DNA from: an uncultured Lachnospiraceae bacterium
GTDB taxonomy: Bacteria > Bacillota > Clostridia > Lachnospirales > Lachnospiraceae
Assembly: GCA_910589635.1 (NCBI GenBank)
Contig: CAJUTD010000015.1
Coordinates: 29,845 to 40,587, forward strand
Direction: 5' to 3'
DNA: 10,743 nt
Made by a program: the position numbers and the translations under genes
Notes under the pieces: model-generated
Seen by the model: only the letters and a program-made list of their open reading frames with translations
What the model was told of the DNA's origin: nothing
Databases searched by the model: none
Part shown: positions 5,896-10,743 of the stretch, one piece after another
How the letters are laid out: each line of letters opens with the position of its first letter
Numbering within the stretch: position 1 is the stretch's first letter

Positions 5896-6964
5896 CTTGA
5901 AATCTTTGCTGCTTACCCTTGTGTGTATGGGGGTTATTTTGGGGATCGGATATCTTGGCATTGTAGAGTGGGGGAGGCGGATACTCAGCAGTGAGGGCGT
6001 TCTCGAGCGTGCGGGTTATGAAGATGTTGGCTCTAAAATTTTTTATGGGAAAATTGAAGATAATATTGAAATCTTTCCCTGGAATTATTATTCTGAGACA
6101 GAAGATACAATGAAAGGCGTGATTCCATCCTTTATGGGGGATGGCCTTTTTCTGGGCCACTATCAGACGGAAGGAGCATATGCAATAGATGATGCTAATA
6201 GTATAGAGAAGGAAGATGCGCAATCGGATGAAACGGATTTTCTGCCACAAGTGTATCTTGACGCGGCAGATGCCTACTTTGGAGAGTTCATTGCTTATGA
6301 GACAGGGGTGGAAAAGGAGGAAGTTTCTGCCTGGTATCAAAAAGAGGGGAACCATATTTTAGAAAATTTAGTTGTGACGGAAAATACGCCCGTTGGGACT
6401 ATTTTTTTCTATCAAGATATTTTACAATTAAAAAATAAAAAATATCAAGTCCGCATTGCCTGTAGCCAATGGAATGTAATTAACTTTATCTGCGCTGAGT
6501 ACAATACGGAGGATAAAAGAGAATTAAAGGAGTGGAAAGAGGGGAAAGAGAAGCTGGTGGAGGTGCTAGAGCAGTCGGAAGAATCACTTTCCGCTTATTT
6601 CTCATTTATGTCGCGGTTAAATGATATGGGTTCTCCCGCCATCTATTTTGTGGATGAAGAGTATGCAAACGCGTACTTGTATGGATTCTGGTGGTTAGGA
6701 AACATCATGCAGGGAAGAGAGGAAGATGACGAATTGTCTCTGGGAATCGAAAAGTGGCTGCTGGAGTGGGAAGCGATATACCAAGTGGGAAAAGACGTTG
6801 ATTATGCGCAGGAGGACGTAAAGTATTCTGTCAATTACTCGTATCAGGTGGTGGAATTGAAGGATATGATTTTAATACTCGTACAGGGAGATGCAGCGAT
6901 GGGGCTGTATTTTGACCCTATTAATCAGAAATTTTGCGGATATAACTTCCTGTACGAATTTTGA
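5888..6964 (+). CDS. Membrane-anchored extracytoplasmic protein of unknown family, third gene of the two-component operon
   Basis: 358 residues, not recognised. Residues 7-28 (LLLTLVCMGVILGIGYLGIV) form one uncleaved-looking membrane anchor preceded by basic residues; the single Cys13 is not in a lipobox. The remaining 330 residues would lie outside the cell. They are acidic and aromatic, with tracts such as EDNIEIFPWNYYSE, a charged helix at about 205-235, a YLYGFWWLGNIMQG segment near 264-276, and a strand-rich end resembling a small alpha/beta domain (YSYQVVELKDMILILVQGD, then GLYFDPINQKFCGYNFLYEF). AGGAGG (5874-5879) lies 8 nt before the ATG, and the first 8 bases overlap the end of the kinase gene, so translation is coupled. 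Such placement suggests an accessory that senses with, restrains or is processed under control of the kinase, like other third components of two-component systems. This is inference only. It is more AT-rich in its middle (about 6360-6480). Confidence 0.85.
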   Translation: MRNLKSLLLTLVCMGVILGIGYLGIVEWGRRILSSEGVLERAGYEDVGSKIFYGKIEDNIEIFPWNYYSETEDTMKGVIPSFMGDGLFLGHYQTEGAYAIDDANSIEKEDAQSDETDFLPQVYLDAADAYFGEFIAYETGVEKEEVSAWYQKEGNHILENLVVTENTPVGTIFFYQDILQLKNKKYQVRIACSQWNVINFICAEYNTEDKRELKEWKEGKEKLVEVLEQSEESLSAYFSFMSRLNDMGSPAIYFVDEEYANAYLYGFWWLGNIMQGREEDDELSLGIEKWLLEWEAIYQVGKDVDYAQEDVKYSVNYSYQVVELKDMILILVQGDAAMGLYFDPINQKFCGYNFLYEF

Positions 6965-7029
6965 GGTCCAAACAGAATGCGTGGAGCGTAAGGATATCTA
7001 AAACCTTTCTAAACTCTTATCAAAACTGG

Positions 7030-7058
7030 TTGTGTAATATCCAGCCTTGAATTATAAT
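7030..7058 (+). promoter_or_regulatory. Promoter for the clpX-like gene
   Basis: A perfect -10, TATAAT (7053-7058), lies 17 bp after TTGTGT (7030-7035), a weak -35 keeping only the TTG. It separates the clpX-like gene from the two-component operon. No CtsR- or CIRCE-type heat-shock operator was found around it. Confidence 0.55.
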
Positions 7059-7063
7059 GGTAG

Positions 7064-7084
7064 CAGCTTGTAATAAATAAGCTG
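7064..7084 (+). promoter_or_regulatory. Leader hairpin upstream of the clpX-like start
   Basis: CAGCTT (7064-7069) and AAGCTG (7079-7084) form a 6-bp stem with a 9-nt loop, starting about at the predicted transcription start and ending 11 nt before the AAGGAG ribosome site (7096-7101). It could stabilise the 5' end of the message or be a palindromic protein-binding site. It has no T-run, so it is not a terminator. Confidence 0.4.
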
Positions 7085-7109
7085 TGGAATTAGAAAAGGA
7101 GAATTCAGG

Positions 7110-8543
7110 ATGAGCGATAAAGAAAAGATTGACGATAAAGATTTCATAGAAGACACAGACGCGGAGAATTATGAGGATATTTGCTATATCTGCCGCAGGC
7201 CGGAGAGCAAGGCGGGGAAGATGATTCATATTCCCAATAATATCTGTATCTGTTCGGATTGTATGCAGAAGACATTTGATACGATGAACCATTCGGGATT
7301 TCCCATTGGTGATATGGGGAATTTTGGTAATATGCCCAATATCAGTATGATAAATCTTTCCGATCTTCAGAATATGGGTGCGATGCCTAAGAACCAGAAG
7401 CTCAAGAAGAAAAAGGCCAAAGAGGAGAAGAAGGAAGCGCCTAAGCTCGATATTAAGTCTATCCCAGCGCCACATAAGATTAAGGCTAGCCTGGATGAGT
7501 ATGTCGTAGGGCAGGAGTATGCCAAGAAGGTCATGTCTGTGGCTGTGTATAATCATTATAAACGTGTCTCTAATAGTGAGCAGGATGGGATTGAGATTGA
7601 AAAGTCTAACATGCTGATGTTAGGGCCTACCGGGAGCGGTAAGACCTATATGGTAAAGACATTGGCAAAGCTTCTCGACGTGCCGCTTGCCATAGCTGAC
7701 GCTACCTCTTTGACTGAGGCGGGATATATCGGAGATGATATTGAGAGCGTGGTTTCTAAGCTTCTGGCGGCGGCAGATAATGATGTGGAGCGTGCGGAGC
7801 ACGGCATTATTTTTATAGATGAGATTGACAAGATTGCCAAGAAGAAGACGACTAACCAGCGGGATGTCAGCGGCGAGAGCGTGCAGCAGGGTATGCTCAA
7901 GCTTTTGGAAGGGGCTGAGATTGAGGTTCCGGTGGGGGCGAACAGCAAGAATGCTATGGTGCCGCTTGCTACCGTCAATACCAGGAATATCCTTTTTATC
8001 TGCGGCGGCGCATTTCCTGATTTGGAGGAAATCATAAAGGAACGTTTGAATAAGCAGTCCGCGATGGGATTCCATGCGGATTTGAAAGACAAATACGATG
8101 GAGAAGAGAATCTTTTGCAGCGCGTCGAGGTCGAGGATATCCGTAAATACGGCATGATTCCGGAATTTTTAGGGCGTCTTCCGGTGATTTTTGCCTTGGA
8201 CGCTTTGACGGAGGAGATGCTGGTGCGGATTCTCACAGAGCCTAAGAGTGCGATTGTCAAGCAGTATCAGAAACTTTTGGCAATGGATGAGGTCAAGCTG
8301 GAATTTGAAGATAAGGCGTTACACGCCATAGCCAGGAAAGCGAAGAAAAAGGATGTGGGCGCCCGTGCGTTGCGTGCCATTATTGAGGAATTTATGCTGG
8401 ATATAATGTATGAAATACCTAAAGACGACAGCATCGGCATGGTGACAATTACGGAAGATTATATCGACAATCACGGCGCGCCGCTTATTACTATGCGCGG
8501 CTGTCCGGTTTTGCCGGAGAAGACGGGGACGGCAGGTGCATAA
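7110..8543 (+). CDS. clpX: ClpX-type AAA+ protein unfoldase, divergent paralogue with long linker
   Basis: 477 residues, longer than the usual 410-430. Cytoplasmic ClpX unfolds tagged proteins and feeds them to ClpP. The N-terminal zinc finger is complete (C25, C28, C48, C51). The linker at about 55-118 is unusual: first Met/Asn/Gly-rich (GDMGNFGNMPNISM), then Lys/Glu-rich. The AAA+ core starts with the ClpX block LDEYVVGQEYAKKVMSVAVY, then Walker A GPTGSGKT (172-179), pore loop GYIGDD (205-210; usually GYVGED), Walker B IIFIDEID (233-240), RDVSGESVQQ (251-260), GRLPV and sensor-2 GARALR (417-422). Differences: the RKH pore loop is replaced by ANSKNA-type sequence around 277-283, and the ClpP-contact IGF reads MGF (319-321). 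AAGGAG lies 8 nt before the ATG. No clpP or tig is adjacent; a subtilase gene follows by 62 bp. The ATPase looks active; whether it still docks ClpP is open. Confidence 0.9.
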   Translation: MSDKEKIDDKDFIEDTDAENYEDICYICRRPESKAGKMIHIPNNICICSDCMQKTFDTMNHSGFPIGDMGNFGNMPNISMINLSDLQNMGAMPKNQKLKKKKAKEEKKEAPKLDIKSIPAPHKIKASLDEYVVGQEYAKKVMSVAVYNHYKRVSNSEQDGIEIEKSNMLMLGPTGSGKTYMVKTLAKLLDVPLAIADATSLTEAGYIGDDIESVVSKLLAAADNDVERAEHGIIFIDEIDKIAKKKTTNQRDVSGESVQQGMLKLLEGAEIEVPVGANSKNAMVPLATVNTRNILFICGGAFPDLEEIIKERLNKQSAMGFHADLKDKYDGEENLLQRVEVEDIRKYGMIPEFLGRLPVIFALDALTEEMLVRILTEPKSAIVKQYQKLLAMDEVKLEFEDKALHAIARKAKKKDVGARALRAIIEEFMLDIMYEIPKDDSIGMVTITEDYIDNHGAPLITMRGCPVLPEKTGTAGA

Positions 8544-8558
8544 AATGAACTGCGAATA

Positions 8559-8571
8559 GGAAGTGGCTTCC
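8559..8571 (+). other. Small inverted repeat between the clpX-like and subtilase genes
   Basis: GGAAGTGGCTTCC pairs 5 bp with 5 bp around TGG. No T-run follows, so read-through into the subtilase gene is expected. No separate consensus promoter was seen in the 62-bp gap, although AT-rich sequence precedes the start. Confidence 0.3.
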
Positions 8572-8605
8572 ATGCATATGTTGATAAAAAAGAAAAGAGC
8601 AGCAT

Positions 8606-10288
8606 ATGGACTGTGAAGAAGCAGTATATTCAAATGACTATTATGATTTTATCGGCGAGTATATTTTAGAGGGGCGAAGGACGCCACCTGAGACTTGCGT
8701 GCAGAAGTTAGATGTCACCTATGATATTATCTATCTGCCGCGCGCGGGTAATCCGCCGCTTAATATCAGGAATTACAGTTACAATGCAATTCCTGGATGT
8801 TATGCGCCTATGGACGAGAGCGCTTTGGAGGCAAGCGGCATCTTGCGTTTACAGAGACAGCCTACGCTGGCATTGAAGGGGCAGGGGGTGCTGATTGGTT
8901 TTTTGGATTCCGGGATTGATTATGAGAATCCGGTGTTTCGCAACAGCGACGGCAGTACAAGAATTGCGGCGATATGGGATCAGACGGACAGGAGCGGAAC
9001 GCCGCCGGAAGGTTTCATTTACGGCAGTGAGTATCAGGATGAAGAAATTAACCGAGCATTAAATAGTATGAGCCCCCATGATATAGTGCCTACGACCGAT
9101 GAAGAAGGCCATGGAACATTTATGGCGAGTGTGGCGGCGGGAAGCGAGATTCCTGAGAAAAGCTTTGTGGGGGCGGCGCCCTATTGCAAGATTGCCATGG
9201 TGAAATTAAAACAGGCCAAGGAATATCTGCGGGATTTTTATTTTATCAATAGAAATGCTGTTGCCTATCAGGAAAATGATATCATGGCAGGCGTGTGGTA
9301 TTTGAATCGACTCGCGCAGGAGCGGCATATGCCGCTTGTCATCTGCGTGGGACTGGGCACAGATATGGGAGGCCATACGGGTGTCAACCCGCTCTCCACC
9401 ATGCTCAATGGCATGGCATTGCGCAGAGACCATGCCGTAGTAATAGCGGCAGGAAACGAAGGGAATTCCCGCCATCATTTTCTGGGGGAAATAGGAGAAG
9501 ACGAGTATTATAAGAACGTTGAAATCGATGTGGGAGACCGGGTAGAAGGATTCTATACGGAAGTATGGGCGAGGGCGCCGCAGCGTTTTGTGGTAGACAT
9601 TATTTCCCCTACCGGTGAGCGCATGCCCAGTGATTTCATCTTATCCGGCGGCAGGGAGTATAATTTTTTGTTTGAGAATACGAAGGTAACGGTGGATTAC
9701 CGGATTAGTGGAGTTTTGGATGGTTCTCAGGTAATCTATATCAGTTTCAGTAAGCCCACCCAGGGAATTTGGAATATACGAGTTTACCAACAGTCAGAGA
9801 TCTCCAGCACATTTCACATATGGCTGCCGTTGGAAGAATTTTTGACAGGAGAGGTCTTCTTTGTTCGTTCCAATCCTGATACAACGCTGACAGTTCCGGC
9901 ATCGGCAGCTGCGCCAATGACAGTGGGGGCATACGATGAAAAGGATAACAGCATTTATCTTCGCTCGGGCAGAGGGTTTACGGCAAATGGACTGATCAAA
10001 CCGGACTTTGTGGCGCCCGGCGTGGAGGTGTATGGGGCTGCGCCAGGGGGGATGTTTGTCACACGAAGTGGCACCAGTGCGGCAACAGCAGTTACATCCG
10101 GCGGCGTTGCGTTGATGCTGGAATGGGGAATTGTCCGGGGAAATTACTCAACGATTACCGGTATTGCTATCAAGAATTCTCTGATCCAAAGTGCAGACCG
10201 CGATTCACGGCGTAATTATCCTGACAAAGCCTATGGATGGGGAAGACTGAACGTTTATCAGACATTTGAAGATTTTCGGATTCAGTAG
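8606..10288 (+). CDS. S8-family serine peptidase (subtilase), CspA-like type
   Basis: 560 residues with an intact subtilisin triad: D101 in GVLIGFLDSGID, H169 in GHGTFMAS and S491 in SGTSAAT, plus oxyanion N284 in AAGNEG. An insertion of about 145 residues between the oxyanion strand and the serine block (about 290-435) forms a beta-rich domain, as in the CspA-like subtilases of Clostridia. The start has no signal peptide (MDCEEAVYSNDYYDF), so it is not exported by the usual route; residues 1-85 may act as a short prodomain. Csp proteases in clostridia activate spore-cortex hydrolases during germination, but many paralogues in gut anaerobes have no known substrate. The ATG at 8606 is the first possible start after a stop at 8585; its ribosome site is weak (AAAAGAG), suggesting modest translation. 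It probably shares a transcript with the clpX-like gene. Family firm; substrate unknown. Confidence 0.92.
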   Translation: MDCEEAVYSNDYYDFIGEYILEGRRTPPETCVQKLDVTYDIIYLPRAGNPPLNIRNYSYNAIPGCYAPMDESALEASGILRLQRQPTLALKGQGVLIGFLDSGIDYENPVFRNSDGSTRIAAIWDQTDRSGTPPEGFIYGSEYQDEEINRALNSMSPHDIVPTTDEEGHGTFMASVAAGSEIPEKSFVGAAPYCKIAMVKLKQAKEYLRDFYFINRNAVAYQENDIMAGVWYLNRLAQERHMPLVICVGLGTDMGGHTGVNPLSTMLNGMALRRDHAVVIAAGNEGNSRHHFLGEIGEDEYYKNVEIDVGDRVEGFYTEVWARAPQRFVVDIISPTGERMPSDFILSGGREYNFLFENTKVTVDYRISGVLDGSQVIYISFSKPTQGIWNIRVYQQSEISSTFHIWLPLEEFLTGEVFFVRSNPDTTLTVPASAAAPMTVGAYDEKDNSIYLRSGRGFTANGLIKPDFVAPGVEVYGAAPGGMFVTRSGTSAATAVTSGGVALMLEWGIVRGNYSTITGIAIKNSLIQSADRDSRRNYPDKAYGWGRLNVYQTFEDFRIQ

Positions 10289-10323
10289 CGCAATGTCCTA
10301 ATTCAGGAAGGATGGAACAGAAG

Positions 10324-10743
10324 ATGATATTTGTAGTTGTGGCAGTTGTTGTATTTGCGGGTGATTTTTTTCTCAAAAGATATATTGAGGCGCATATGAA
10401 ACAGGGGGAGAACAGGCAAATCTGCAAAGGCAGGGTTTTGCTGCGCAAGTACCATAACCGCGGGGCAGTCTTAAATTTTTTAGACAGGCGTCCAGGAGTG
10501 GTGCGCAATATATGTGGGGGCTTGTTGCTTTTGCTGGGCGTTGCCTGGTTTCTTCTGCTACGCAGAAAGGATAATCCAGGAGTACTGCTTGGCCTAAGTC
10601 TTTTAATAGGTGGAGGAGGCAGCAACCTTTATGATCGAATTGCTAAGGGTTATGTAGTAGATTACTTTAGTTTTCGTACGCCTTGGAAATGGCTGAATAG
10701 GATCGTGTTTAATATCTCTGATTTTTGCATTTTTTTTGGAAGT
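10324..10743 (+). CDS. lspA: Signal-peptidase-II-like (LspA family) aspartic membrane peptidase, 3' end cut by window edge
   Basis: 140 codons are open to the right edge, so the C-terminus is missing. LspA cleaves signal peptides of lipoproteins within the membrane. Seen in order: first membrane segment with D14 and K18 (GDFFLK), HNRGAVLNFL at 44-53 matching the N-x-GA block, two membrane segments (about 61-79 and 86-103), SNLYDRI with N101, D104 and R105, VVDYF with D113, and FNISDF with N130 and D133. D113 and D133 correspond to the catalytic aspartate pair, 20 residues apart, close to the family spacing. It is divergent: GGGGSNLYDR replaces the usual GGALGNLIDR, and the loop between TM1 and HNRGA is very basic. 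The ATG at 10324 sits 12 nt after AGGAAGG (10305-10311); an in-frame ATG at 10312 abuts that site and is less likely. The gene starts 35 bp after the subtilase stop. It may be a paralogue and not the housekeeping copy. Confidence 0.8.
   Translation, partial: MIFVVVAVVVFAGDFFLKRYIEAHMKQGENRQICKGRVLLRKYHNRGAVLNFLDRRPGVVRNICGGLLLLLGVAWFLLLRRKDNPGVLLGLSLLIGGGGSNLYDRIAKGYVVDYFSFRTPWKWLNRIVFNISDFCIFFGS

Noticed and set aside
7064..7084. CIRCE or CtsR heat-shock operator upstream of the clpX-like gene
   Set aside because: The spacing of the inverted repeat (9 nt) resembles CIRCE, but the arms CAGCTT/AAGCTG do not match TTAGCACTC/GAGTGCTAA, and no GGTCAAA heptads are present.
8606..8690. Signal peptide at the subtilase N-terminus
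   Set aside because: The first 28 residues are acidic and polar with no hydrophobic core, and a stop at 8585 prevents an upstream extension.
10170..10625. Leftward 151-codon ORF across the subtilase end and the LspA-like start
   Set aside because: It is antisense to two recognisable genes; its composition (Ser/Pro/Thr/Leu-rich) is that of a shadow frame.
1..10743. CRISPR array, tRNA, rRNA, insertion sequence or phage attachment site
   Set aside because: No regularly spaced direct repeats, cloverleaf-like sequences, transposase ORFs or terminal inverted repeats were seen on reading either strand.

Overview
This window looks like chromosome from an anaerobic Gram-positive Clostridia, most likely Lachnospiraceae. 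The evidence is moderate G+C with purine-rich coding strands, strong AGGAG ribosome binding sites, consensus vegetative promoters, a membrane methyl-accepting protein without flagellar neighbours, a CspA-like subtilase without a signal peptide, and a second-type ClpX. The family assignment rests on recognition of protein style, not on a search.

Layout. Bases 1-1101 are read leftward: a consensus promoter with an embedded palindromic operator drives a TetR-family regulator (454-1032), followed by a PEBP/YbhB-like protein that runs off the left edge (1-333). Between them is a 36-codon ORF that overlaps the tetR end and may be a gene remnant. This block looks more AT-rich than the rest. Everything to the right is read rightward: a DUF4253 protein (1174-1896) with its own promoter; a methyl-accepting chemotaxis-type protein with about six membrane segments and no HAMP domain (2069-3565); then a 254-bp gap with three degenerate hairpin repeats and TACAT direct repeats.

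Next is a compact three-gene signalling operon: an OmpR-type response regulator (3820-4482), its sensor histidine kinase (4486-5895), and a membrane-anchored extracytoplasmic protein of unknown family (5888-6964) whose start lies inside the kinase stop region. A new promoter and a 5'-UTR hairpin precede a divergent ClpX paralogue (7110-8543), which keeps the zinc finger and ATPase motifs but lacks a recognisable RKH loop, has an altered ClpP-docking tripeptide and carries a long Met/Asn/Gly- then Lys-rich linker. It is followed after 62 bp by a complete S8 subtilase with an intact triad and no secretion signal (8606-10288), and after 35 bp by the start of a signal-peptidase-II-like gene cut by the right edge (10324-10743).

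How it fits together. The left operon appears to be a self-regulated accessory unit. The centre is a two-component system with a probable third, surface-exposed component. The right side groups an unfoldase, a probably cytoplasmic or spore-associated protease, and a membrane peptidase. Whether the last three cooperate is an inference from order and spacing only.
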